Assembly (NCBI GenBank): GCA_018402135.1
Contig: JAGYJF010000002.1
Coordinates: forward strand, 124,001-188,000
Direction: 5' to 3'
Origin: Flavobacteriaceae bacterium
GTDB taxonomy: Bacteria; Bacteroidota; Bacteroidia; Flavobacteriales; Flavobacteriaceae
DNA length: 64,000 nt
Shown here in pieces: positions 38,871 through 47,127 of this stretch; within the stretch, counting starts at the first letter, position 1; the number at the start of each line of letters is the position of its first letter. A model generated the notes under the pieces. That model was given only the letters and a program-made list of their open reading frames with translations, had not been told where the DNA came from and searched no databases. The position numbers were made by a program, and so were the translations under genes.

Positions 38871-40322
38871 ATGTTTGAACAAACCTTTAAAAATATAGAC
38901 GACATACTCCACAAAGACGCAGGTTGTGGTAGTGAATTGGATTATGTGGAGCAAACCTCTTGGGTGTTGTTCCTTAAATACCTGGATGATCTGGAGCGCG
39001 ACCGTGCCACTTCTGCCGAACTCACAGGAAAAACCTACACACCAATAATTGACCAGGAATACCAATGGAGCATTTGGGCTGCTCCCAAATTAGCTGATGG
39101 AAGAATAGACCATAATGCCCTGACAGGTGATGACCTTTTGGACTTTGTAAACGGCAAATTGTTTCCCTACCTCAAAAAATTCAAACTGTCTGCCGAAAAT
39201 GCCGATACCATTGAATACAAGATTGGCGAGATTTTCAGCGAACTGAAAAACCGCATCCAAAGCGGCTACAATTTGCGAGAAGTGATTAACCGCATTGACG
39301 AGTTGCGTTTCCGTACCCATGCAGAGAAGCACGAAATGAGCCATCTGTATGAAGACAAAATCAAAAACATGGGCAATGCAGGGCGCAATGGTGGTGAATA
39401 CTACACGCCCCGACCGCTCATCACCACCATTGTAAAAGTGGTTAACCCAAAAATTGGCGACAAAATTTATGACGGTGCTGTGGGTTCTGCGGGCTTCTTG
39501 TGCGAAGCGTTTAATTATCTAAAAGCAGGTAAAGAACTGAGTTCAAAGGAATGGGAAATTCTGCAAAAAAGAACTTTTTACGGCAAGGAGAAAAAATCAT
39601 TAGCCTATATTTTGGGTGTGATGAACTTGATATTTCACGGAATAGAAGCTCCTAACATCATTCACACCAACACCCTTGCCGAAAACCTAGCCGACATACA
39701 GGAAAAAGACCGCTATGATGTGGTGCTTGCCAATCCGCCATTTGGTGGAAAGGAACGTGCCGAAGTACAACAAAACTTCCCCATTAAAACAGGTGAAACG
39801 GCTTCCCTCTTTTTGCAGCACTTCATTAAAATATTGAAAGCAGGCGGCAAAGCAGGTGTGGTCATTAAAAATACCTTTTTGAGCAATACCGACAATGCCA
39901 GCATTGCTTTACGCAAAGAACTATTGCAAAACTGCAACTTGCACACCGTTTTGGATTTACCGGGCGGCACGTTTACAGGTGCAGGAGTAAAAACCGTAGT
40001 GCTGTTTTTTGAAAAAGGCAAAGCCACGCAAAAGGTTTGGTTCTACTCCTTAAACCCAGGTCGTAATTTGGGCAAGACCAATCCACTCAATGAAAAGGAT
40101 TTGGCTGAATTTGTGGAATTGCAACAGACTTTTGGGGAAAGCGAAAACTCGTGGACGATAAATGTGAAGGACATTGACCAAAGCACTTTTGACCTCAGCG
40201 TGAAGAACCCGAATGCACCAGAAGCTGCTCCACTCCGCCAACCACAGGAAATTTTGGAAGAAATAAAAGCATTGGACGAAGAAAGCGCTGAAATCTTAAA
40301 CTCAATTGCTGAATTGATATGA
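38871..40322 (+). CDS. hsdM: Type I restriction-modification methyltransferase subunit HsdM
   Basis: A 483-residue N6-adenine methyltransferase subunit. The N-terminal helical HsdM_N domain covers about residues 1-140 (DDILHKDAGCGSELDYVEQT). The SAM-binding motif region follows (GEYYTPRPLITTIVKVV, then DGAVGSAGFLCEAFNYL). The catalytic motif IV is NPPF in DVVLANPPFGGKERAEV near residue 290. The C-terminal helical tail (QEILEEIKALDEESAEILN) would contact HsdS. Stop and hsdS start overlap as ATGA, so the two are translationally coupled. Length and motifs are intact. Confidence 0.95.
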   Translation: MFEQTFKNIDDILHKDAGCGSELDYVEQTSWVLFLKYLDDLERDRATSAELTGKTYTPIIDQEYQWSIWAAPKLADGRIDHNALTGDDLLDFVNGKLFPYLKKFKLSAENADTIEYKIGEIFSELKNRIQSGYNLREVINRIDELRFRTHAEKHEMSHLYEDKIKNMGNAGRNGGEYYTPRPLITTIVKVVNPKIGDKIYDGAVGSAGFLCEAFNYLKAGKELSSKEWEILQKRTFYGKEKKSLAYILGVMNLIFHGIEAPNIIHTNTLAENLADIQEKDRYDVVLANPPFGGKERAEVQQNFPIKTGETASLFLQHFIKILKAGGKAGVVIKNTFLSNTDNASIALRKELLQNCNLHTVLDLPGGTFTGAGVKTVVLFFEKGKATQKVWFYSLNPGRNLGKTNPLNEKDLAEFVELQQTFGESENSWTINVKDIDQSTFDLSVKNPNAPEAAPLRQPQEILEEIKALDEESAEILNSIAELI

Positions 40323-41590
40323 AGGAGAGTTGGGAATATTGTCATTTAGAAGATGCTGTTAAAAAAGGTTCTTCAAACATTTCACTAAACAAAATAAAAG
40401 GTGAAGATGGAGACTATCCTGTTTTTGCCGCCAAGGGTTATGTTCAAAATGTTTTATTCTATCATCAGGAAGAAGATTATTTAGCAATCATAAAAGACGG
40501 TGCGGGAATTGGGAGAGTTTCAAAGCATCCTGCTAAATCTTCTGTAGTTGGCACAATGCAGTATTTGATTCCAAAAAGTGGTTTTGACTTAGATTTCGTT
40601 AAATACTTTTTGGAAGGAATTGACTTTGAAAAACACAGAAATGGAAGCACGATACCACACATCTATTTTAAGGATTACAAGTCAGAAAAATTTCCAAATA
40701 TCCCACTTCCCGAACAACAACGCATTGTTTCCATTTTAGACTCGGCCTTTGCCGCCATAGACAAGGCCAAAGCCAATGCCGAACAAAACCTCCAAAACGC
40801 CAAAGAACTTTTTGAAAGCTATTTGCAGGGGGTGTTTGACCCTTCGACACGCTCAGGGCAAGGAAAAGGTGATGGATGGGAAGAAAATAATCTTGAAGAC
40901 GATATTAAATTAATTGACTATCGTGGTAGAACTCCTCAAAAGACTGAAAGTGGAGTCCGATTGATAACTGCAAAAAATGTAAAGCTTGGCTATTTACAAT
41001 TAGAACCTCAAGAATTTATTGCAGAGGACAATTATGAGAGTTGGATGACAAGAGGTATTCCAAATTTTGGTGATGTGATTTTTACTACTGAAGCACCATT
41101 AGCAAATGTTGCACAAATTGAATCGGATGAAAAGTTGGCATTTGCCCAAAGGATAATTGTAATGCAGCCAAATAGAAAAAAGCTGAATCCAACTTTTTTA
41201 AAATATATGCTGCTTTCGGCACCAATAAGAAAGCGGATTTTGGAAAAAGGCACAGGTGCAACTGTTGTTGGAATTAAATCAAGTCTCTTAAAAAAGATTC
41301 CTATTTATTTCCCAGAATCAGTTGAACAACAACAAGACATAGTCCGCCAATTAGATGCCCTGCGAGCCGAAACACAAAAGCTGGAAGCGGTGTATCAAAA
41401 GAAACTGGATGATTTGGAAGAACTGAAAAAATCCATTTTGCAAAAGGCTTTTGCGGGGGAGTTGCGCAGTGATTCGGATATTGAGCACAGTCGAAATGCC
41501 GAACCAAAAACAGAAAAATCCCGAAGGGATGTCAAGATTATAGAAAACAAGATTAACCAAACAAAACCGAACCCCGAAGGGGTGATATAG
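40319..41590 (+). CDS. hsdS: Type I restriction-modification specificity subunit HsdS
   Basis: A 423-residue protein with two target-recognition domains, each followed by a helical spacer: first half to about residue 180 (IPLPEQQRIVSILDSAFAAI, then DKAKANAEQNLQNAKELFES), second half to about residue 380 (VEQQQDIVRQLDALRAETQK, then LDDLEELKKSILQKAFAGEL). The half-sites set the bipartite DNA target. Two oddities: between the halves is PSTRSGQGKGDGW, encoded by a REP-like sequence (40840-40860), and the last 25 or so residues (KSRRDVKIIENKINQTKPN onward) are encoded by the left end of the inserted IS200-like unit, so the native C-terminus is replaced or extended. Confidence 0.92.
   Translation: MKESWEYCHLEDAVKKGSSNISLNKIKGEDGDYPVFAAKGYVQNVLFYHQEEDYLAIIKDGAGIGRVSKHPAKSSVVGTMQYLIPKSGFDLDFVKYFLEGIDFEKHRNGSTIPHIYFKDYKSEKFPNIPLPEQQRIVSILDSAFAAIDKAKANAEQNLQNAKELFESYLQGVFDPSTRSGQGKGDGWEENNLEDDIKLIDYRGRTPQKTESGVRLITAKNVKLGYLQLEPQEFIAEDNYESWMTRGIPNFGDVIFTTEAPLANVAQIESDEKLAFAQRIIVMQPNRKKLNPTFLKYMLLSAPIRKRILEKGTGATVVGIKSSLLKKIPIYFPESVEQQQDIVRQLDALRAETQKLEAVYQKKLDDLEELKKSILQKAFAGELRSDSDIEHSRNAEPKTEKSRRDVKIIENKINQTKPNPEGVI
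40840..40860. repeat. REP-like half-element inside hsdS
   Basis: CCCTTCGACACGCTCAGGGC, an imperfect palindrome of the same type as the repeats bounding the GIY-YIG module in hsdR (CCTTCGACAAGCTCAGG). It falls in the linker between the two HsdS halves and stays in frame. Confidence 0.75.
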
Positions 41591-42129
41591 AAATATGGCA
41601 GGCACATTTTCACAAATCTATATCCAATATGTTTTTGCTGTAAAAGGCAGGGAAAACCTATTGCAAAAACCTTGGCGAGATGAAGTATTCAAATACATAG
41701 CTGGCATTATCAAAGGCAAAAATCAAAAACCTATTATCGTAAATGGTGTAGCAGACCACGTTCACGTATTTGTCGGTTTAAAGCCAGCAATGAGCATTTC
41801 TGATTTGGTAAGAGATATCAAAAACAATTCTTCCAACTTTATCAACGAACAGAAATATTTAAAAAGAAAATTCTCGTGGCAAGAAGGATATGGTGCTTTC
41901 TCTTATGCCCATTCGCAAATTGATAATGTTTATCAATACATTGCCAATCAGGAAGAACATCATAAGAAGAAAACATTCAAAGAAGAATACCTTGATTTTC
42001 TTCAAAAATTTGAAATTGAATTCAATCAAAAATATTTATTCGAATGGCTGGATTGATCATATCAGCCCTTCGGGGTTTGTTCTCTTTGTGGATGTCATTG
42101 GCCTATAATCTTTGCATCCCTGCGGGATT
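41517..42129 (+). mobile_element. IS200-like transposase unit with nested inverted palindromes
   Basis: The transposase gene is bracketed by two nested pairs of inverted sequences: outer AATCCCGAAGGGATG (41517-41531) and CATCCCTGCGGGATT (42115-42129), which are reverse complements with one mismatch; inner AACCCCGAAGGG (41570-41581) and CCCTTCGGGGTT (42066-42077), perfect reverse complements. Each is itself a small hairpin. The unit lies between hsdS and hsdR and overlaps the end of hsdS. True cleavage ends are not known. Confidence 0.75.
41595..42056 (+). CDS. IS200/IS605-like Y1 transposase
   Basis: A 153-residue HUH single-strand transposase. The HUH metal site is the His pair in VADHVHVFVGL near residue 56. 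The likely nucleophile tyrosine lies in SQIDNVYQYIANQEEHHKKK near residue 117, followed by the typical EEHHKKKTFKEEY tail. Length matches TnpA of IS200. There is no TnpB. It begins 4 bases after the hsdS stop and its unit is bounded by small palindromes, so it may behave like a REP-associated transposase. Confidence 0.88.
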   Translation: MAGTFSQIYIQYVFAVKGRENLLQKPWRDEVFKYIAGIIKGKNQKPIIVNGVADHVHVFVGLKPAMSISDLVRDIKNNSSNFINEQKYLKRKFSWQEGYGAFSYAHSQIDNVYQYIANQEEHHKKKTFKEEYLDFLQKFEIEFNQKYLFEWLD

Positions 42130-42228
42130 AAAAAAAAAGTACCAAATAACAAATCACGTAAACACAGAAGCTATGTGCCATTTTGGGCTTAAATTCTTAT
42201 TTGATGGTCATTTGATAAAACACACAAT

Positions 42229-44919
42229 ATGAACGAAGCAGAAACAAGAGCAGAACTCATAGACCCCAAGCTAAAAGCTTGTGGTTGGGGCGTTGTGGAA
42301 GGCTCTAAAGTCCTTCGTGAATACAGCATTACAGCAGGTAAAATTCAAACAGGTGGTGGTAGGGGCAAAAGAGAAATTGCCGATTATGTGTTGGTTTACA
42401 AAGGCATCAAATTAGCCATTGTTGAGGCCAAAAGCGAGATACAAGAAGTTGGTGAAGGCGTGATGCAAGCTAAAAAATACGCCGAGAAACTGCAATTAGA
42501 AACAACCTACAGCACCAACGGAAAAGCCATTTACCAAATCTGCATGAAAACAGGCTCAGAAAGTTTAGTAACAGACTTTCTAAGCCCCGAAGACCTTTGG
42601 AATAAAACCTTTGCCGAGCAAAACGATTGGAGAGAAAAGTTTGCTAACGTGCCTTTTGAAGATAAAAGCGGTACCTGGCAATTGCGCTACTACCAAGAAA
42701 TAGCCGTTCAGCGTGCGCTTGAAGTAATTGCAAGCGGAAAGGACAAATTACTATTAACCCTTGCCACAGGAACAGGAAAAACGGCCATTGCGTTTCAAAT
42801 CGCTTGGAAACTGTTTCAAACCCGCTGGAACTTGCAACGAGACGGTAGCCGCAGACCCAGAATTTTGTTTTTAGCCGACAGAAATATTTTAGCCAACCAG
42901 GCTTTCAATTCTTTTAGTGCGTTTCCCGAAGATGCTTTGGTGCGGATAAAGCCCAGCGAGATCAAGAAAAAAGGCAGAGTGCCAACCAACGGCAGTATCT
43001 TCTTTACCATTTTCCAAACCTTCATGAGCGGGCCTTCGACAAGCTCAGGCACCGCTAATGAAGATGTTGAGATAGATTTTCCAGAAATAGAAATTAATGA
43101 CGCTGCTTATGGGTACATGTATATCCTGCAATGTGGAGATGGTAGTTTTTATACTGGAAGTACAACAGAATTAGCGTTGAGAATTCAACAACACAAGAAT
43201 GGAGAAGGAGCAAATTTCACATCAAAGAATTTACCTGTTAAGTTAGTTTACTACGAAAATTTTGACAGAATTGATGAAGCGTTCGCAAGAGAAAAGCAAA
43301 TTCAAAAATGGAGCAGAGCAAAGAAAATTGCACTTATTCAAGGAGATATTGAAAAGTTAAAACAACTTTCCAAAAATAAATCAGAGCAATCGGTGCCTGA
43401 GCCAAAGGTCCCTGAGCCTGTCGAAGGGTATTTCGGAGAATATCCCAACGACTATTTCGATTTCATCATCATTGACGAGTGCCACCGCGGCGGAGCCAAT
43501 GACGAAAGCAATTGGCGGGGCATTTTAGAATATTTCAGTCCTGCTGTGCAATTGGGTTTAACCGCAACACCCAAGCGAGATGACAATGTGGACACCTACA
43601 ATTACTTTGGCGAACCTGTTTACATCTATTCATTGAAAGAAGGTATCAATGATGGTTTCTTAACACCTTTCAAAGTAAAACGTATCAAAACCACATTGGA
43701 CGATTACCGCTACACTTCCGATGATACCATAGTGGAAGGCGAAATTGAAGAAGGCAAGCTCTACGAAGAAAAAGACTTTAACCGAAGCATCGAAATTGTA
43801 GAACGCGAAACCAAGCGGGTAAACATCTTTTTAGCTGAAGCCAATCAAAACGAAAAAGCCATCATTTTCGGAGCCAATCAGGCTCATGCAGCATTACTCC
43901 GTGACTTGGTCAATCAAAACGCCAAGAGCAAAGACCCTTTTTATTGCGTTCGTGTAACTGCCAATGACGGTGAAGAAGGCGAAAGGCTGTTAAGAGAATT
44001 TCAGGACAACGAAAAAACATTACCAACAATTCTGACTACTTCTCAAAAACTCTCCACAGGAGTTGATGCGCGGAACATTCGGAATATTGTTTTGCTTCGC
44101 CCCGTAAATTCAATGATTGAGTTTAAACAAATCGTTGGTCGTGGTACAAGACTTTTTGACGGTAAAGAGTTTTTCACCATTTACGATTTTGTAGATGCCT
44201 ACAAACATTTCTCAGACCCTGAATGGGATGGCGAGCCGTTAGAACCTGAAACAAGAGAACCAAAACCTTATACAGAACCAGGTGAACCACTAGCTGTTGC
44301 GGAGCCAGGAGAACCTAAACCCAAAAAACAAAAAGTAAAAATAAAGTTGCGCAACGGAAAAGAAAGAACCATTCAACATACCGTTCAAACCTCCTTTTGG
44401 AGTGCAGACGGCAAACCTATTTCGGCAGAAGAATTCTTGAATAATCTGTTTGGCGAATTACCCAAACTTTTCAAAGACGAAGAAGAATTACGGCAACTGT
44501 GGAGCAATCCATTAACACGTAAAACCTTGTTAGAAAACTTAGATGCCGCAGGCTTTCCTAAAGCCGACTTACTCACTTTACAAAAGTTAGTAGATATGGA
44601 AAATAGCGATTTGTATGACGTTTTAGAATACGTTTTCAATGGCGACTATATTGCCATGACCAGAGAAGCCAGAGCCAAAGCAGCCGAAGCGACAATCTTC
44701 GCTTTGCTAAATGACAAACAAAGAGAGTTTATCGCGTTCGTGTTAAGCAAATACGTTGATACAGGCGTTGACGAACTCGACCAGGAGAAACTGCCAATCT
44801 TGCTGACAAACAAGTACCAATCCTTAGAAGATGCCAAAGAAATCTTAGGCGATGTAGCCAACATCAGTAAGCTATTCATTGAATTTCAGGAACATTTATA
44901 TAGACAAAAAGTAGCCTAA
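42229..44919 (+). CDS. hsdR: Type I restriction endonuclease subunit HsdR with embedded GIY-YIG domain
   Basis: An 896-residue protein. The N-terminal PD-(D/E)XK nuclease has EIADYVLVYKGIKLAIVEAK (about residues 45-65). The SF2 translocase begins with Walker A LATGTGKTAIAFQIAWKL near residue 180. Between residues about 268 and 400, just after IFFTIFQTFMSG, lies an inserted module: PSTSSGTA, a full GIY-YIG nuclease domain, then VPEPKVPEPVEG. The HsdR sequence resumes with YFGEYPNDYFDFIIIDECHR (DECH motif), GLTATPKRDDNVDTY and IVGRGTRLFDGKEF. A normal HsdR would have only a short loop at the insertion site. All core motifs are intact and in frame, so the subunit could still fold; activity is unproven. 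Confidence 0.93.
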   Translation: MNEAETRAELIDPKLKACGWGVVEGSKVLREYSITAGKIQTGGGRGKREIADYVLVYKGIKLAIVEAKSEIQEVGEGVMQAKKYAEKLQLETTYSTNGKAIYQICMKTGSESLVTDFLSPEDLWNKTFAEQNDWREKFANVPFEDKSGTWQLRYYQEIAVQRALEVIASGKDKLLLTLATGTGKTAIAFQIAWKLFQTRWNLQRDGSRRPRILFLADRNILANQAFNSFSAFPEDALVRIKPSEIKKKGRVPTNGSIFFTIFQTFMSGPSTSSGTANEDVEIDFPEIEINDAAYGYMYILQCGDGSFYTGSTTELALRIQQHKNGEGANFTSKNLPVKLVYYENFDRIDEAFAREKQIQKWSRAKKIALIQGDIEKLKQLSKNKSEQSVPEPKVPEPVEGYFGEYPNDYFDFIIIDECHRGGANDESNWRGILEYFSPAVQLGLTATPKRDDNVDTYNYFGEPVYIYSLKEGINDGFLTPFKVKRIKTTLDDYRYTSDDTIVEGEIEEGKLYEEKDFNRSIEIVERETKRVNIFLAEANQNEKAIIFGANQAHAALLRDLVNQNAKSKDPFYCVRVTANDGEEGERLLREFQDNEKTLPTILTTSQKLSTGVDARNIRNIVLLRPVNSMIEFKQIVGRGTRLFDGKEFFTIYDFVDAYKHFSDPEWDGEPLEPETREPKPYTEPGEPLAVAEPGEPKPKKQKVKIKLRNGKERTIQHTVQTSFWSADGKPISAEEFLNNLFGELPKLFKDEEELRQLWSNPLTRKTLLENLDAAGFPKADLLTLQKLVDMENSDLYDVLEYVFNGDYIAMTREARAKAAEATIFALLNDKQREFIAFVLSKYVDTGVDELDQEKLPILLTNKYQSLEDAKEILGDVANISKLFIEFQEHLYRQKVA
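43031..43428 (+). mobile_element. GIY-YIG/REP module inserted in frame into hsdR
   Basis: Left edge CCTTCGACAAGCTCAGGCAC (43033-43052); right edge CGGTGCCTGAGCC, AAA, then CCTGAGCCTGTCGAAGGG (43391-43428), inverted relative to the left. Inside is a GIY-YIG domain of the YhbQ/URI-like type: YMYILQCGDGSFYTGS (GIY- and YIG-equivalent motifs), the conserved Arg in ALRIQQHKNGEG, and the metal-binding Glu in AREKQIQKWSRAKK. The module is about 398 bases. Inverted ends, a nuclease gene and in-frame placement suggest a small mobile or homing-type unit; mobility is inferred. Confidence 0.75.
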
Positions 44920-45287
44920 TTGGCTATTTAAAACTTGTAGAAAAAGCTACAATAATATAAGCGTTAATTGTTGAAGACCTAAGAACACCATTAACAAATA
45001 TTATAGGGCTTTACATCATCTTTTCGATAGCGCTCATTGCAGCCATTGTGTTGTACCCCCGCTTTCCGAAGTCTGTGACTTCGGAGCAAACATGGTTAAT
45101 AAAATACTCTAAAACCTTCTGCCATCTCCCGAAGGCACACCTAATAGGTCAAAAACAAGACGCTAGACCATGACAAAAACCCTACCAACCAAAGTCGTTC
45201 TTATTTCTGTGAAATCTGTGAGAATCCGTAATAAATAAAATCCGTAAAAATCTGTGGTGCAACAATAATCAGTGCCAATCCCTGCAA
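44920..45287. other. Intergenic region after hsdR with repeat A copy 1
   Basis: 368 bases without a gene. Most of it is repeat A (45056-45235), followed by short degenerate CTGTGAAATCTGTGAGAATCC-like filler before the convergent 254-residue gene. Confidence 0.5.
45056..45235. repeat. Intergenic repeat A, copy 1
   Basis: About 180 bases beginning with the hairpin CTTTCCGAAGTCTGTGACTTCGGAG and containing GGTTAATAAAATACTCTAAA, CATCTCCCGAAGGCACACCT and GACAAAAACCCTACCAACC. Nearly identical to copy 2 at 46197-46380; together they flank the 254-residue gene as direct repeats. The first 50 bases recur at 47077. Confidence 0.85.
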
Positions 45288-46052
45288 TCAGTGAGAATCC
45301 GTGATAACAAAATCACAACGCACCCCAACACCACCCATCGGGTAAATCTCATCCGTACCATCCGGCCGTTCAATAATTTCATAATAACGCACCCCTAATA
45401 CCACCACACCATAATGACTAATAGGCGCCACCACGTTGGGCTGCAAGCTAAAACTAGCTGTGGTATCCAAGGGTATAAAATGAGTGGACGACAACCGCAA
45501 ATCGGCCTTTAAAGCATCAAAGTCAAAATCAAGCACGCCCATCATAACACCCATATGTGTGGCCGTTTTGGGTGCATTCTTGTCACGCGCCAAAAAATCA
45601 CTCACCGTCATGGTTTGTGTCCCGGCATCATACCGGCACTTGCTGTGTAGATAATTTATAAAAGGATGTTTAGGAGTCAACTCAAATTGCCTGAGTAAGC
45701 GCTGTCCCTTAATAGTTTCCAATCCCTTAACCACTCGTCGCTCACCACGCACCGATGTACCGTCCAAATCTTTCAATTTCGTAAACAGTGTCATCATTCG
45801 GCTGTGTAGCGTACCGTCTTTATGACTCGTAAAAAAGGGTAAAAAGGCTCGCAGATACTGCTTTTTTACCTTACTGCAATGCCCAAATTCACTGGCGTTT
45901 TCACGCACGCGCTGCATGTTGGGCTTGGTTTTAATAGCCTCACTGGTAAATCCACCCCCGGCTTCACGTGCCAAAGCTTTATTGTTAGCGATATAAAAAT
46001 TCACACCGCCAAGGGTTCCGGTTAAAGTAATAAGTCCTTTCTGTTTTGCCAT
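45288..46052 (-). CDS. Uncharacterised Bacteroidetes protein, 254 residues
   Basis: A basic, soluble protein beginning AKQKGLITLTGTLGGVNFYI, with ALAREAGGGFTSEAIKTKPN, MQRVRENASEFGHCSKVKKQ and LRAFLPFFTSHKDGTLHSRM. This N-terminal pattern is shared, as I recall, by a family of Bacteroidetes proteins of unknown function. No signal peptide, membrane segment or catalytic motif was recognised. The C-terminal half is predicted beta-rich (THFIPLDTTASFSLQPNVV, HYGVVVLGVRYYEIIERPDG). It lies between two direct copies of repeat A, which suggests it arrived as, or was part of, a mobile or recombinogenic unit. Confidence 0.7.
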   Translation of the reverse strand: MAKQKGLITLTGTLGGVNFYIANNKALAREAGGGFTSEAIKTKPNMQRVRENASEFGHCSKVKKQYLRAFLPFFTSHKDGTLHSRMMTLFTKLKDLDGTSVRGERRVVKGLETIKGQRLLRQFELTPKHPFINYLHSKCRYDAGTQTMTVSDFLARDKNAPKTATHMGVMMGVLDFDFDALKADLRLSSTHFIPLDTTASFSLQPNVVAPISHYGVVVLGVRYYEIIERPDGTDEIYPMGGVGVRCDFVITDSH

Positions 46053-46196
46053 AATCAGGAGCTAAGTTAATACTTTCCTCGTAGATTTCCTATAATTATA
46101 GCATGTATACAGCGTATATGTAGCGTATATAAAGCGTATTATATTAATAGATACCCGCACGCAGCCTTATGTCAAGCCCAATATAGTCTTGAAACA

Positions 46197-46380
46197 ACCC
46201 CCACTTTCCGAAGTCTGTGACTTCAAAGTAAACATGGTTAATAAAATACGCTAAAACCTTCTGCCATCTCCCGAAGGCACACCTATAGGTCAAAAACAAG
46301 GCGCTAGACTATGACAAAAACCCTACCAACCTAAGTCGTTCTTATTTCTGTGAAATCTGTAATATCCGTGATTAATAATA
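46197..46380. repeat. Intergenic repeat A, copy 2
   Basis: About 184 bases, direct repeat of 45056-45235 with scattered changes (for example GACTTCAAAG in place of GACTTCGGAG, which breaks the first hairpin). Confidence 0.85.
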
Positions 46381-46480
46381 CACTCTAAGTTCGCCAATTC
46401 AAAACTCATAACACATAACTCAAAAACCTTGGCCCCCTTAAGAACAAGAAGCCAACCAAGCGAAAGTCTCTACGCTAAGA

Positions 46481-47000
46481 TTGTCAAATCTAATTCCGCC
46501 TAAGCGAAAGGCTTTTTTGTTACTTTTTTGGCCTTCAAAAAAGTAAATAGAAATAAAATTACTAATTAGTTACTAAGATGTTATGAATAGGTAAAAAAAC
46601 GGCTACAAAACAACCCCCACAGTGTTTGTCACCCCGACAGAGCGAGGCGCGAGCGACCAGGGGTCTCATAACAGTGAGTAAGTTGTGATGAAAAATCTTA
46701 AAACTGCTGCCCAAAAACTAAATGACAACCGCCAACAAATTAAAGCAAAAATTGACAAGCAAGCCAAAGCCTCTACACACAGATTGTCAAATCTAATTCC
46801 GCCTAAGCGGAAGGCGCTGTCGGCAGTATAGCAAACAAAAGGCGTTAAAAAGTTTTGAAGCCTTGGAGAAACTTTAGCCTTTTGTTTGCGGTTTCTTTAG
46901 TGCCCGAGCACTAAAGAAAATACCTTCGACGGCGAAAGGCTTTTTTGTTACTTTTTTGGCCCTCAAAAAAGTAAATAGAAATAAAATTACCAATTAGTTA
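46481..47000. repeat. Hairpin repeat cluster (two copies of a TTACTTTTTTGG block)
   Basis: GTCAAATCTAATTCCGCCTA occurs near 46484 and 46786. A 60-base block GGCTTTTTTGTTACTTTTTT...AAAAAAGTAAATAGAAATAA occurs at 46509-46571 and 46938-47000, each forming an 11-bp hairpin TTACTTTTTTG/CAAAAAAGTAA. Between them lie CAAACAAAAGGC/GCCTTTTGTTTG (46832-46888) and TTTCTTTAGTGC/GCACTAAAGAAA (46892-46919), the latter a 12-bp perfect stem. Confidence 0.8.
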
Positions 47001-47076
47001 TAGCATTTCAATCGATAGCTCTGATAGCCTTGTTACATCCTATTACACAACTCACGCTCTGCCAAGTCCGTGACAC

Positions 47077-47127
47077 CGCTTTCCGAAGTCTGTGACTTCG
47101 GAGCAAACATGGTTAATAAAATTGTAT
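47077..47127. repeat. Intergenic repeat A, partial copy 3
   Basis: The first 50 or so bases of repeat A (CCGCTTTCCGAAGTCTGTGA through GGTTAATAAAAT), then unrelated sequence starting TGTCCTGAAATA. Confidence 0.8.

Noticed and set aside
43031..43428. Intein in HsdR
   Set aside because: There are no Hint-domain splicing motifs, no Cys/Ser at the left junction and no terminal His-Asn at the right; the insert is a GIY-YIG domain between REP-like ends.
46684..46830. A short frame beginning ATGAAAAATCTTAAAACTGC
   Set aside because: It encodes about 47 residues and ends by running into the dispersed repeat GTCAAATCTAATTCCGCCTA; at best a truncated fragment.
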